Assembly: GCF_012295615.1 (NCBI RefSeq) | Contig: NZ_CP051183.1 | Coordinates: 2,569,001-2,633,000 of the forward strand | Direction of reading: 5' to 3' | Origin: Bermanella marisrubri | GTDB taxonomy: Bacteria > Pseudomonadota > Gammaproteobacteria > Pseudomonadales > Oceanobacteraceae | Length of the DNA stretch: 64,000 nt | In this document: positions 28,031 to 37,617 of the stretch, one piece after another | Numbering within the stretch: the stretch's first letter is position 1 | Layout: each line of letters begins with the position of its first letter | Program-made: the position numbers and the translations under genes | The notes under the pieces: generated by a model | What the model was told of the DNA's origin: nothing | The model's database searches: none | Seen by the model: only the letters and a program-made list of their open reading frames with translations

Positions 28031-31000
28031 TTACCCTAGTAGTGACAACACCTGCTGCGGAGCCTGGTTGGCCTGCGCTAAGATAGAGATACCAGCCTGC
28101 TGTAGTACCTGAGTACGGGATAGTTCCGCAGTCTCAGCAGCAAAGTCAGCATCGGCGATCCGAGAGTTAGCAGCTGTTAAGTTCTCAGAGGTTACCGCCA
28201 AGTTACTCACTGTGGATTCGATACGGTTTTGAATCGCACCCAAGTCAGCACGTTGAGAAGCAATCGCACCAATGGCGTTATCGATTGCAGTCAGTGCGGC
28301 AGTAGCACCCTCGAAGGTAGAGATATCGATCTCAGTCAAGAACTGCCCGTTCTCACCGCCACCGAATTTACCCTCTGTTAAGCCCATTGCTGCAAGCTCA
28401 TCTGCACCATCACTGGCAATGCCTATTTCAATCTGCTTCGCGGATTGAAGGGTTAACGTACCGTATGTGGTTTCGTATGTTGCGCCCTCGGTTGCAATAC
28501 CGCGAGTACCAGTCGTATTAAGGTTCGTTGCAGAGCCAATATCCGCTTCACCAATACCGTCAACAGATTCCGCGTCAAGACCGAGTAGGCGGCCAAAACC
28601 AATACCCGTACCCACGTTATTTGCTTCATCGTTATCGATGGCCACAGAAATATTTCGGCCATCTTCAGCAGTTAGCGTGATAGACGAACCATTGTCTTCC
28701 GCCATCACCCCTGTTTGGCCAGTTTTCGCATTGATTGCCTCAATTGCCGCAGCGCGAGACGCATCGCGATCTACGCCACCTGAACCATCATCAACAATGG
28801 AAACGATACCGATGTCGACGCCGTTGATGTAAATCTTACCAGAGTCGCCTGCTTGGTAAGAGCTCGTAGCCGTCTCAGTATTTTCATCACCACCAACAAC
28901 ACGAGTTTCATTGATTACAGCTGTTACACCGGTTTCCGCAGCTACCGAGTTAATCGCCTCGGCAACCGAAATGGCAGACGCCAGTTTCGTACTCGTTTGG
29001 ATGTTAGTGCCATCGCTCGCGACAGTGGCCGAAGCTTTATCATCCAGCGGATCTGCTGCTGAGATATTAACACCGTTGATAGACAGATCACCGTCAGTCA
29101 AACCGGTTAGCGATGGTGTAACTGTTTCAGTTAAACCTGAGGTAGTACCAGTAGCGTTACCTGAAGTTTGGTAGCCCGTGGTGGTAAATACCCCTGACAC
29201 CAAACCCGTAGTAAACGCAGAAGTTGCAGTACCGTCACCCTGAGCTTTGTTGGTTGACAACGAAATACTTGTGATGCTCTCATCTGAGACATTAGTTTCG
29301 TTAATGTAACCAACTACCACAACGCCTGTTGAAGAGGAAGTAAACGCTGTGCCAGTTGTACCTGTCTCAGCTACAGCTGCTATATCGACTTCCAGAGTAC
29401 CACCGGTATCAACCGCTTTCAGTGTACGCCCTTGCGTCTCGGTGATTGTAAGAGTGGCACCCACACTATCGTACTCGGCCACAAGCGAGCCACCACTTGC
29501 ATTGATTTGCGCGGCAATACTCTCCAAATCACTTGAGGTTGTTAGTGTGATGGAAGAAACCAACTCACCATTTGTTGTACCACCAGCATAGATATCAATC
29601 TGAGAGCTACTACCAGCACCCACTGCTGTTGCTATGCTTAGTTCGAACTTAGTCTCGGCACCTGCCTCAATACCATCAATTGATGATAGCGCCTCAGCAA
29701 GTACGTCTGCACCAAATCCAGTCGTATTACCCGATGTTCCCAATAGCGATAAATCTGACGCTGTGCCGCCAATATTCACGCTTTGACCGCCCGCTGATAC
29801 AGTAATGATCTCACTACCGGCAGCAGTACTCATGTTAAAAGATCCCGCAGTGTTTGCAGCAGTATTGGCAAAGCCGAGACCAAGCGTACCTATCCCGCTT
29901 GTACCACCAAAAGTGCTAGATAAGTCAACGCCATCTACTTCTGAGAACGAATTGGTAGCCAACTGAGCCTGGGTGGTGGAGTAAGTGCCACCAACTAAGC
30001 CTGCGTTTGCTAAGTCACCGTTACCAGTACCATCACCACCTTCGATCTTAATTTCTTTTACATCACCATCTGCCACAAGAGTGAAGCTACCTTCATACGT
30101 TCCTGCTGCAGCTAGACCCGTTGAACTTGCAGATAAGGATCCACCGAACGCTAGCTCTACGTTACGGCCGTCTGCAGCAACAAGAGATACACCGCCTGCA
30201 TCTGTGTCGTTATTGATCGCCACCACACCTGTTTGGTCAGAAACAGCATTGATCGCCTCTACAACACCAGCACGAGTCTGCGAAGTAGAAGAAGTTGTAG
30301 TAAGGTCAATGCTGACACCATTCAAGGTAATCGAACCAGTGGTAGCAGAACCTGTCATCTCACTACCAGATACTTGGTTCTCATTCACTACTGCTTTTAC
30401 ACCAGTCTCATCATAAGCACGGTTAATAGCAGCTACTTTCGCTATGGCACTGGCTGCTGCGTTATCAGTTGACGACGTGTCGTCTGAAGCCTGCGAAGGC
30501 TGAATCGCAACACCATTCAAAATCAAGTCACCATTAGCCAAGGCGTTGTCGCTACCTTGTGAGCTAATACCCACGGCATCTGACGCACCGAGTTTATCTG
30601 CTGTCAATTCAGCGATAGAAACATCTAACGTTTGCCCGGCGTTCGCACCGATTTGGAAAGTAGCTGCAAAGCTACCGTCTAGCAGTTTACGACCGTTAAA
30701 CGCAGTCTCATCAGCTGTACGAGAAATTTCTGAAACTAACTGAGAAACCTCAGCTTGTAGCGCTTCGCGGTCCACATCTGAGTTCGTGGCGTTAGCAGAC
30801 TGAACCGCCAGTTCACGAATACGCTGTAGGTTGTCATTCATGGAGCCCAATGCACCTTCAGCAGTCTGAGCCAAAGAGATACCGTCCCCTGCGTTACGCT
30901 GAGCGACGTTTAAGCCACGAATTTGAGAGTTGAAACGAGTAGAAATCGCCAAACCCGCTGCATCGTCTTTTGCACTATTGATACGAAGACCAGAAGACAA

Positions 31001-31093
31001 GCGTTGCAAGGCTGTTTGGTTGGCAGACTGCGACTTATCTAGGTTACGCTGCGCGTTTAACGACGCGATGTTGGTATTAATAATCTGAGGCAT
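28031..31093 (-). CDS. fliC: Giant flagellin
   Basis: 1020 residues, about twice or more the size of ordinary flagellins. The D0/D1 ends are canonical: the N-terminus MPQIINTNIASLNAQRNLDKSQ through LSSGLRINSAKDDAAGLAI, and the C-terminus with LGAIQNRIESTVSNL and a final VLSLLG. The central region (about 185-910) is rich in Ser, Thr, Ala and Gly and contains an internal duplication: segments near 188-345 and 666-830 share DLxINGVxI, AIxxINxxxxxTGVxAxxNE and a xDGRNxxxA element. This is the filament subunit and likely substrate of Maf glycosylation. A sigma-28 site and an AAGGAGAG ribosome binding site precede it. Confidence 0.96.
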   Translation of the reverse strand: MPQIINTNIASLNAQRNLDKSQSANQTALQRLSSGLRINSAKDDAAGLAISTRFNSQIRGLNVAQRNAGDGISLAQTAEGALGSMNDNLQRIRELAVQSANATNSDVDREALQAEVSQLVSEISRTADETAFNGRKLLDGSFAATFQIGANAGQTLDVSIAELTADKLGASDAVGISSQGSDNALANGDLILNGVAIQPSQASDDTSSTDNAAASAIAKVAAINRAYDETGVKAVVNENQVSGSEMTGSATTGSITLNGVSIDLTTTSSTSQTRAGVVEAINAVSDQTGVVAINNDTDAGGVSLVAADGRNVELAFGGSLSASSTGLAAAGTYEGSFTLVADGDVKEIKIEGGDGTGNGDLANAGLVGGTYSTTQAQLATNSFSEVDGVDLSSTFGGTSGIGTLGLGFANTAANTAGSFNMSTAAGSEIITVSAGGQSVNIGGTASDLSLLGTSGNTTGFGADVLAEALSSIDGIEAGAETKFELSIATAVGAGSSSQIDIYAGGTTNGELVSSITLTTSSDLESIAAQINASGGSLVAEYDSVGATLTITETQGRTLKAVDTGGTLEVDIAAVAETGTTGTAFTSSSTGVVVVGYINETNVSDESITSISLSTNKAQGDGTATSAFTTGLVSGVFTTTGYQTSGNATGTTSGLTETVTPSLTGLTDGDLSINGVNISAADPLDDKASATVASDGTNIQTSTKLASAISVAEAINSVAAETGVTAVINETRVVGGDENTETATSSYQAGDSGKIYINGVDIGIVSIVDDGSGGVDRDASRAAAIEAINAKTGQTGVMAEDNGSSITLTAEDGRNISVAIDNDEANNVGTGIGFGRLLGLDAESVDGIGEADIGSATNLNTTGTRGIATEGATYETTYGTLTLQSAKQIEIGIASDGADELAAMGLTEGKFGGGENGQFLTEIDISTFEGATAALTAIDNAIGAIASQRADLGAIQNRIESTVSNLAVTSENLTAANSRIADADFAAETAELSRTQVLQQAGISILAQANQAPQQVLSLLG

Positions 31094-31164
31094 AATCGCT
31101 CTCCTTACTTGCTATGTCTGAAGGCAAGCCTGCTTTCAGACTGCCAATGTTTCTCACATAAGTG

Positions 31165-31190
31165 TTAACGGCAATCTCACTATTTTCTGA
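31165..31190 (-). promoter_or_regulatory. Sigma-28 (FliA) promoter of fliC
   Basis: Minus strand -10 element GCCGTTAA (7 of 8) with a Pseudomonas-type TCAGAA -35 at 12-nt spacing. The -35 match is modest but the -10 is strong and the position is right for fliC. Confidence 0.65.
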
Positions 31191-31194
31191 AGCA

Positions 31195-31220
31195 CAAAGT
31201 TTTAGATAAAAAAGCGATAA
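31195..31220 (+). promoter_or_regulatory. Possible sigma-28 promoter of maf
   Basis: CAAAGTTT (7 of 8) and AGCGATAA (6 of 8) with 10-nt instead of 11-nt spacing, facing the maf gene and back to back with the fliC promoter. The short spacing lowers confidence. Confidence 0.5.
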
Positions 31221-31304
31221 GTGAATATCTTAATATAACTTATGAAGTGGTAAGTTATTTGCAGAAAACTATTACCAAACTAGAATAGCCAGAATATCGT
31301 CGTT

Positions 31305-33335
31305 ATGAGCAAAATCCCAAAGATACTCGAAGAATTATATTTCAAAAATCTAGAATTTTTTAAAGTCCAAAACCCACAGATATACAACGTAATAACGAAT
31401 ACCACTCCTGACCACACAAATATCATCATCTCTGATGAGGGAAAGATTGACCTCAAATATAAGGGGCGTGGGATATATGGTGGGGATGCCATACAATATG
31501 TAGAGAATGAAGTAGAGGAATTTAACGATATATATAAATCTGGCGTTCGCACCACACCATTTAGAGCGTTAGTACCAGGATCATACAATTCACCGCGTTT
31601 TTTCCACAGCCACATAAACCAGACAGCTATCGAACTATATGAAACGGCTGAAGAGGTCTACCCAAAAATACTTCATACACAAAAGAACAATCATGATTTT
31701 CTTGTAATGATGGGAATTGGATTGGGTCTTCAAATAACAGAATTATTGGAACATGTAGAAGTCCAGAACCTATTGATCTTAGAGACGGATTACGAATTGC
31801 TCACTTTAAGTTGCTTTTTTACTGACTGGGAAGAAATTTACAAAATCCAAAGCCCTAAAAAGAATAAATCAATCAGCTTGGTACTACTAAATAAGCAAAT
31901 TGTTGAGAATGAACAAAGCGGGATTTGGAATGAGCTTATAAAAAGGGCGCCTCACTTTCCATATAATACCGTGTTTTATAACCATGGTAGACATGACAAA
32001 TATGGTGAAATAATCAAAAAAATTAATGAAGATCTTCAGATGTATCTGAGTCTTTGGGGATTTTATGATGATGAAGTAAACCAGCTTAACCACATACTAC
32101 ATAACATCGATGATGGTATGAAGCTTATTCCCAAGTCTCACCAATTTAAATGGACAAAACCCGTCATTGTATGTGGTAGCGGACCATCTCTTGATGACCA
32201 CTTCGACCAACTAGTTAACATTCGAAATTCCTGTATCCTTATTTCAGCAGGAACATCTATAAAGTCATTATTAAACTATGGATTAGTACCAGATTATCAT
32301 ATAGAGATTGAATCCGATTACGAAGTATATCCGGTTTTAAAAGATATTGGTGAAGATAAAACAAAAAACATTACTCTCATTTCTGCGATCCAATGCAGCC
32401 CTTTCTTAAAGAGACTTTTTAAAGAGAGTTATTGCTTTGTAAAAGACTCACTATCCATTGGCAGTATAATTGAGGGAAAAGACAATAAATTAGTAGAACC
32501 TACTCCAACTTGTGTGAACGCAGCACTTTCGTTTGCGTTTCATTATAGAGCAGAAAAGATATTCCTCTTTGGTACCGACTTTGGATTCTACGATGCCTCA
32601 AATCACCATAGTAAAAAGAGTATCTATTTTGACGACAATATAGAAAGTGAAGAAATTAATACAATAAAAGATATTGCTGAAGCAACAGTGACAGATAACT
32701 TCGTTCGAGAAGGCTACAAAGGAGACTGCTTAACTACATCGACTTATTATACGACCAAACGCCGTATAGATATGGCAATTAACTATTTCAAAGCTAGATA
32801 TAAATTTGAGTTATTCAATTGCTCAGATGGGTTAATAATAAACAACTCCACTCATATTCAGATCGGTGAACCTATCGAAATAAAAATAGAACCAAAAGAC
32901 GATGACACCAATGAATTTAGAGTACACACCAGAAGTATTCCTCTAACGCTTAAAAAAGATATCAAGGATAACTTATATGAACCAATAAAAGAGGTTTGTT
33001 ACCTATATGCGAAATTCCTAGATAAAATGGAATATAACCTTAGCAGTTTATCATCAACTTGTTGGGCTATATCAAATCATATCAATACAAGTTTTTACAA
33101 TGAGCATGGATCACTCATGTATTTCTTTAGAGGTACAATATGGCATTATAGTTTCAGTGGATATTCAATTGCCTATTCGTGCAAACCAGAAAACCAAGCC
33201 GAAGTTATAAAGAAATGGAAAGATCGATTTAAATCCTTTCTTTTGGAGTTACCAGAAAATTTACTATCGGTTATTCAAAAAGATAGAACAACCGAAGAGG
33301 CGATATCTGACTTGAAAAGAACCATTCGAGAATAG
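31305..33335 (+). CDS. Motility accessory factor, Maf-type flagellin nonulosonate transferase
   Basis: 676 residues. The MAF_flag10/DUF115 domain (about 285-480) carries CGSGPSLDDHFDQL, then ISAGTSIKSLLNYGLVPDYHIEIESD and LFGTDFGFYD. Maf proteins transfer activated pseudaminic or legionaminic acid to Ser/Thr of flagellin before export. The gene is divergent from fliC and faces the pseudaminic acid operon, supporting that role. AT-rich relative to its neighbours, like the pse genes, suggesting a shared acquired glycosylation island. No gene symbol is given because numbering of maf paralogues differs between species. Confidence 0.9.
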   Translation: MSKIPKILEELYFKNLEFFKVQNPQIYNVITNTTPDHTNIIISDEGKIDLKYKGRGIYGGDAIQYVENEVEEFNDIYKSGVRTTPFRALVPGSYNSPRFFHSHINQTAIELYETAEEVYPKILHTQKNNHDFLVMMGIGLGLQITELLEHVEVQNLLILETDYELLTLSCFFTDWEEIYKIQSPKKNKSISLVLLNKQIVENEQSGIWNELIKRAPHFPYNTVFYNHGRHDKYGEIIKKINEDLQMYLSLWGFYDDEVNQLNHILHNIDDGMKLIPKSHQFKWTKPVIVCGSGPSLDDHFDQLVNIRNSCILISAGTSIKSLLNYGLVPDYHIEIESDYEVYPVLKDIGEDKTKNITLISAIQCSPFLKRLFKESYCFVKDSLSIGSIIEGKDNKLVEPTPTCVNAALSFAFHYRAEKIFLFGTDFGFYDASNHHSKKSIYFDDNIESEEINTIKDIAEATVTDNFVREGYKGDCLTTSTYYTTKRRIDMAINYFKARYKFELFNCSDGLIINNSTHIQIGEPIEIKIEPKDDDTNEFRVHTRSIPLTLKKDIKDNLYEPIKEVCYLYAKFLDKMEYNLSSLSSTCWAISNHINTSFYNEHGSLMYFFRGTIWHYSFSGYSIAYSCKPENQAEVIKKWKDRFKSFLLELPENLLSVIQKDRTTEEAISDLKRTIRE

Positions 33336-33360
33336 TTTTCGGATCAAGCCATATAGTCCT

Positions 33361-33978
33361 TTACTTACTTTTTTCAAGTAAAAACCAGGTAATATCATCT
33401 TGAGGGAAAAGCAAATCTCTTTTATAACAAAAACCATAAGACAAAAGCTTTAGATCTGAATAGATATCTAAAATCTCTCCAGCAAAATCTCTTTTGAATA
33501 ACTTATCGCTTTCTCCTCGATAAGGCACAGTGACAGGATTTGGGTTATAGTATTCAGCAACAAGAATATATCTATTGGAGTAGTTATAAAGATTCTCATA
33601 CACCTTATTTAAATGATCAGGGTTAATATGTATCAAAACACCCTTTGTAAAGGTGAGATCGTAAGTGTCACTTAACTCAAGATCCACAACAGAACCCAAT
33701 ACTGTTTTAGCTTTACCCCAATTTTCTACTCTAGATAAGGCATTTTCGTTGATATCGACGCCAGTCAATCTAACATCAGGCATTAAACGATCTATAGCTA
33801 ATAAATTGAGTCCGATATTACAGCCAAACTCTACAATTGAATCAATATAATCAATATTCTTAAATACGTTTGAAAAAAGGTGAATGTTGGATGAGATAAT
33901 CTTCTCACCTTTGTTCCTATCAATGTAGCCAAGGCCAAATTCACCCTTCCAGAAGGATTCTTGATCAGATAAACTCAT
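33361..33978 (-). CDS. Pseudaminic acid biosynthesis-associated methylase
   Basis: 205 residues. Class I methyltransferase with motif I SIVEFGCNIGLNL, acidic LTGVDINENAL and DLTFTKGVLIHINPD. Length, N-terminus (DQESFWKGEFGLGYIDRN) and position at the end of a pse operon fit the family usually named pseudaminic acid biosynthesis-associated methylase. It probably methylates the sugar or a side group such as the acetamidino or N-acyl group; the exact product is inference. It lies 2 bp after pseA and converges on maf. Confidence 0.85.
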   Translation of the reverse strand: MSLSDQESFWKGEFGLGYIDRNKGEKIISSNIHLFSNVFKNIDYIDSIVEFGCNIGLNLLAIDRLMPDVRLTGVDINENALSRVENWGKAKTVLGSVVDLELSDTYDLTFTKGVLIHINPDHLNKVYENLYNYSNRYILVAEYYNPNPVTVPYRGESDKLFKRDFAGEILDIYSDLKLLSYGFCYKRDLLFPQDDITWFLLEKSK

Positions 33979-33980
33979 AT

Positions 33981-35111
33981 CTATGCCCTCTTACCTCTAA
34001 GTATCCATTCACCATCTTCATCCTGCTTGAAAATATCATGATTCACAAACGAATCCATGATATCCGTGTATTCTGATAAAGTTATATCAATATACTCGCA
34101 AAATGCTTTTACGTTGTCGGGATCAACTTTCCCATCAGTCTCGATCGCTATTTCTAATGCTTCTTGGCGTGTTATTCTTCCATTGCGGATTTCGATATTT
34201 AATTGATCTGTCGCTCGACCATAACCGAATTTTAAATATTTAACCCTCTCTCGAATATCAATAAATTTCATGTCGCAGTTTTCGTAGTCGACCCATGACC
34301 CTGATGGCGCAGATGGTAAAGGTGACCAACCGAGTTTTTTAACCAGCTCCGTATGAACTGATGCGTCCCACTTAAAAAAGTGACCATAAAACGTTCCCAA
34401 AACACCTGCATTGTGCATATCATCGTCACTTGGGTAACACAGCATCTTGAGGTCGGTCATGGATATTTCATCATCAACCATATCCTCTTCTCTCAATCCC
34501 CGCATTAGCCCAAATTCTTGACGCCATTTTCTATCCATCACCATATTATCCCTGCTAAGCAAGGGGCCACCGTATTCAAACTGAGGATTCTCGCCAAATA
34601 TCACCAATGGAATACCAAAGTTGACTGCAAAATGGAATGGGACAGTATAAATTCCAACGTGATTCACCCAGTAGTGATCACCAACAATTTCAAACCCCTT
34701 TTTGATTAGAGGCTTCACCACGTTTGGATTTAGAGTGAAGTGAACGTGATCAACACCGATCGATCGCAACACGTCCAAGTTATGACGTCCAGTACTTGTC
34801 TGATCGAACTGATCAAACGTTACCGCGAGGGGATTCATGCCATGGATTTTTTTCATTGCATACACTTGCCAAGTACTGTCCTTACCTCCGCTGACAGGTA
34901 CTAAACAATCATATGGGCCAGTTGCACGCTCTCTAGCAGAATCCAAAATACTATCGAAATCACGCTTGCGTTGTTCCCAATCGATGGCATCTTCAGTACC
35001 GTGCTTTCGTTCAGCAGACCGACAGGCATCACATATGCCCTCCTCATCAAAATATAAGTCGGGCTTAGTTTCTGGGAACAAGCAGCGCTTACAATACTGT
35101 ACGTCACTCAT
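33981..35111 (-). CDS. pseA: N-acetyl sugar amidotransferase (PseA/WbpG family)
   Basis: 376 residues. Paired cysteines CKRC and CDAC near the N-terminus are a likely zinc site, and the PP-loop VSGGKDSTWQ adenylates the substrate. In P. aeruginosa O-antigen synthesis WbpG works with HisH2 and HisF2 to turn an acetamido into an acetamidino group; in Campylobacter PseA does so for pseudaminic acid. The start overlaps the hisF2 stop by 4 bp (ATGA), giving tight coupling. In this pse operon the expected outcome is an acetamidino-substituted pseudaminic acid. Confidence 0.9.
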   Translation of the reverse strand: MSDVQYCKRCLFPETKPDLYFDEEGICDACRSAERKHGTEDAIDWEQRKRDFDSILDSARERATGPYDCLVPVSGGKDSTWQVYAMKKIHGMNPLAVTFDQFDQTSTGRHNLDVLRSIGVDHVHFTLNPNVVKPLIKKGFEIVGDHYWVNHVGIYTVPFHFAVNFGIPLVIFGENPQFEYGGPLLSRDNMVMDRKWRQEFGLMRGLREEDMVDDEISMTDLKMLCYPSDDDMHNAGVLGTFYGHFFKWDASVHTELVKKLGWSPLPSAPSGSWVDYENCDMKFIDIRERVKYLKFGYGRATDQLNIEIRNGRITRQEALEIAIETDGKVDPDNVKAFCEYIDITLSEYTDIMDSFVNHDIFKQDEDGEWILRGKRA

Positions 35112-35860
35112 AATAAACGCACCTCCAATCCATTTTTATTCATATAGTCTTTAATCGTTAAAATACTTTCGCCAACCCAATAAAAAATACTGCCTGCAGC
35201 AACTGCGTCAGCTCCGCTATTCACCGCAAGTACACAGTCTTCCTTCGTTCCACACCCGCCTGCGATCACAACTGGAACACTAGAAATGTCAGATACTTGC
35301 TTACACAGATTTAGGTCAAACCCCTGCATCATTCCATCGCAATCAACAGAATTTAAAATAATCTCTCCTGCACCATACTCAATAGCTCTCTCTACAGTTT
35401 CACGGAGAGTCCAGCTTTGTTTTACGCTACCGTTTTTAGAGACGGGAACATATTCATTGCTCTTCTTCATTACATCCAAGGAAAAAACAACTGCTTGACG
35501 GCCAAACTTAGAGCTAATATCGGTTAGAATCTCTGGTCTATTATAAAAAGCACTATTAACAAGTACTTTATCCGCACCTACACTAAACAAATCTTCGGCA
35601 TCTTCCAATGTAGTGACGCCACCACCTATGGTTAGCGGCATAATGCAATGTGATGACAAACGCTTTAATAGAGGGAGATTTATGCGCTTTTTCTCTGTGG
35701 CTTCGATATCTACAATAACCATCTCATCAGCCTTTCGGCTAGAAAATACTTTTACATTAGTTATTGCATCCCCAACCATTCGCGGTTCAGAAAATTGAAC
35801 CGTCTTGACTACTGAGTTTCCCTTTATTAGTAGAATTGGAATAATTCTAATTTTTAACAT
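35108..35860 (-). CDS. HisF-like cyclase paralogue of the acetamidino pathway (WbuZ/HisF2)
   Basis: 250 residues, a full HisF-type TIM barrel with phosphate-binding VIAGGCGTKED and NSVDCDG motifs. The catalytic Asp11 of true HisF (CLDV) is replaced by Leu11 (RIIPILLIKG), whereas the residue equivalent to Asp130 remains in VFSLDVMKK. Loss of Asp11 argues against imidazole glycerol phosphate synthesis and for the sugar-amidation paralogue that channels ammonia from HisH2. Genes on both sides belong to the same trio. Confidence 0.88.
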   Translation of the reverse strand: MLKIRIIPILLIKGNSVVKTVQFSEPRMVGDAITNVKVFSSRKADEMVIVDIEATEKKRINLPLLKRLSSHCIMPLTIGGGVTTLEDAEDLFSVGADKVLVNSAFYNRPEILTDISSKFGRQAVVFSLDVMKKSNEYVPVSKNGSVKQSWTLRETVERAIEYGAGEIILNSVDCDGMMQGFDLNLCKQVSDISSVPVVIAGGCGTKEDCVLAVNSGADAVAAGSIFYWVGESILTIKDYMNKNGLEVRLL

Positions 35861-35862
35861 TG

Positions 35863-36501
35863 CTAGGTACCGCCATTTATAAACTGCCTTAACAGATATA
35901 TACCTGCATCTTGGCTCTTTTCGGGATGGAACTGAACGCCTTTAATATTTCCCTTTTCAAAACCCACAACCACATCCATATCACAGTAATTCACGTAAAC
36001 TTTTTTAATATCTTCAGTAACGTCACAATAATAGCTATGGACAAAATAAAAACAGGTTTTATTATCAATATTTTCAAATTCGTTGGGCACATCAGATTTG
36101 TAAAGTACTTCGTTCCATCCCATATGAGGTATTCTGTATCCTTCTAGGGACGGAAAAAGTAAAACCTCACCAGATACCAGATCGAGACCTTTAGTCTCGC
36201 CATGTTCATATCCTTTACTGAGGAGTATCTGCATACCAAGGCAAATTCCAAGCAATGGTTTTCCCGAATTGACATGCTCAATGATAAGATCATCAATGCC
36301 TAGTGCGCGTAAATTACTCATTGCTTTTGAGAAAGAGCCAACGCCTGGTAATATTATGCGATCGGCACTCTTTAATTTCTCATAGTCAGACGAGATAAAG
36401 TAATTTTTTGTGATTTTTTTTATTGCATTTTCGACCGAAAATAGATTCCCACAGCCATAGTCTACGACTCCAATACTATTGTCATTTATCTCCATGACCA
36501 T
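35863..36501 (-). CDS. HisH-like glutamine amidotransferase of the acetamidino pathway (WbuY/HisH2)
   Basis: About 212 residues. Class I glutaminase with nucleophile Cys in LLGICLGMQIL and the His/Glu pair in GVQFHPEKSQ. It would release ammonia for transfer through the adjoining HisF-like barrel to the PseA-activated sugar. Alternative starts are GTG 36504, ATG 36501 and ATG 36495; I prefer 36501. It sits 2 bp before hisF2 and 63 bp after pseI. Confidence 0.88.
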   Translation of the reverse strand: MVMEINDNSIGVVDYGCGNLFSVENAIKKITKNYFISSDYEKLKSADRIILPGVGSFSKAMSNLRALGIDDLIIEHVNSGKPLLGICLGMQILLSKGYEHGETKGLDLVSGEVLLFPSLEGYRIPHMGWNEVLYKSDVPNEFENIDNKTCFYFVHSYYCDVTEDIKKVYVNYCDMDVVVGFEKGNIKGVQFHPEKSQDAGIYLLRQFINGGT

Positions 36502-36564
36502 CACTCATATCTCGGCATTAAGTTTTTCATGAGCTTTAGAAACCTATCAATTTCGACAACATAT

Positions 36565-37617
36565 TTAGTCAATTTTAATGTCATCCCAACTTAAAGCTGA
36601 ACCGCGTTCGAGGTCTCTAACCGCTATTTTTCCGATACATTTATCAAGATGCTTTGGCTCTAACCCATAGCCGGGTCTAATGCTACGTATATTGTCTCGT
36701 GTAAGCGCCTGCCCTTTCTTAATATCCTTGACTACGTATAGCGAACGACGGAAAACTCTATTCTGACTCTCAGAAGGCGCTTGCTGATAACCACCATTTC
36801 CTATTGCTTCCTTAATTGCACTAGTCATAGTTGCCAGTCGTTCTAAATCATGCGGTTCCATTGAGAAACTTGAATCAGGGCCTTTGTCATTACGAGAATG
36901 TGTAAAATGTTTCTCGATAAAAACGCTCCCTAAAGCAACGGATGCTAATGCTGCTTCATTGCCCAGGGTATGATCAGACAAGCCAGTAAGTACATTGAAG
37001 TCACGAGCCAAGGTATTTACCATCTTTAAATTAGCTTGATCTAATGGGGCTGGGTATGCACTAATACAATGAAGCAAGATTATTTGCTTGTTGCCTTGTG
37101 ATCGAGCGACCTCTAAGGCCTCTGAAATTTCTTCTTTATTGGCCATTCCAGTAGAAATAATCATGGGCTTTTTAGTACTAGCGACATATTTTATAAGAGG
37201 CAAATCAATTGCTTCGAACGAGGCAATTTTGTATGCTGGACAATTTAGATCTTCAAGTAAATCAACGGCACTTTCATCGAATGGTGAGCTAAAGCAAGTG
37301 ATTTTTTGCGTCCTACTATATTCAAACAATTCTTTGTGCCATTCGAATGGGGTGTGCGCTTCGACATAAAGATCGTAAAGTGTATAGCCTTCCCATAAGC
37401 CATCACTAATTTTAAAATCTGGTTTATCACAGTTGATGGTTATTGTGTCCGGTGTATATGTCTGCAATTTAACCGCATTTGCTCCAGATTTTTTTGCCAA
37501 TGCAATCAAGCGCTTTGCTTCATCGAGACTACCATTATGATTGGCTGATAATTCTGCGACAATATAAGGCTTTTCATCAAGAGCGATACGCCTATTATCA
37601 ATTTTTATAGCTTTCAT
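36565..37617 (-). CDS. pseI: Pseudaminic acid synthase
   Basis: About 350 residues, NeuB family with a C-terminal SAF/antifreeze-like domain (about 290-350, RPGYGLEPKHLDKCIGK). Motifs are VAELSANHNGSLDEAKRLI, SSPFDESAVDLLE and KHFTHSRNDKGPDSSFS. It condenses the altrose intermediate with phosphoenolpyruvate. The start MKAIKID at 37617 overlaps the upstream stop as ATGA, so it is preferred over the Met four codons earlier. Confidence 0.93.
   Translation of the reverse strand: MKAIKIDNRRIALDEKPYIVAELSANHNGSLDEAKRLIALAKKSGANAVKLQTYTPDTITINCDKPDFKISDGLWEGYTLYDLYVEAHTPFEWHKELFEYSRTQKITCFSSPFDESAVDLLEDLNCPAYKIASFEAIDLPLIKYVASTKKPMIISTGMANKEEISEALEVARSQGNKQIILLHCISAYPAPLDQANLKMVNTLARDFNVLTGLSDHTLGNEAALASVALGSVFIEKHFTHSRNDKGPDSSFSMEPHDLERLATMTSAIKEAIGNGGYQQAPSESQNRVFRRSLYVVKDIKKGQALTRDNIRSIRPGYGLEPKHLDKCIGKIAVRDLERGSALSWDDIKID

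Noticed and set aside
28467-30416. Plus-strand reading frames up to 143 codons within fliC
   Set aside because: Mirror the Ser/Thr/Ala-rich flagellin codons; translations are Pro/Ser-rich noise.
35108-36501. hisF and hisH as histidine biosynthesis genes
   Set aside because: They lie inside a pse operon next to pseA, and HisF has Leu in place of catalytic Asp11; no other his gene is present.
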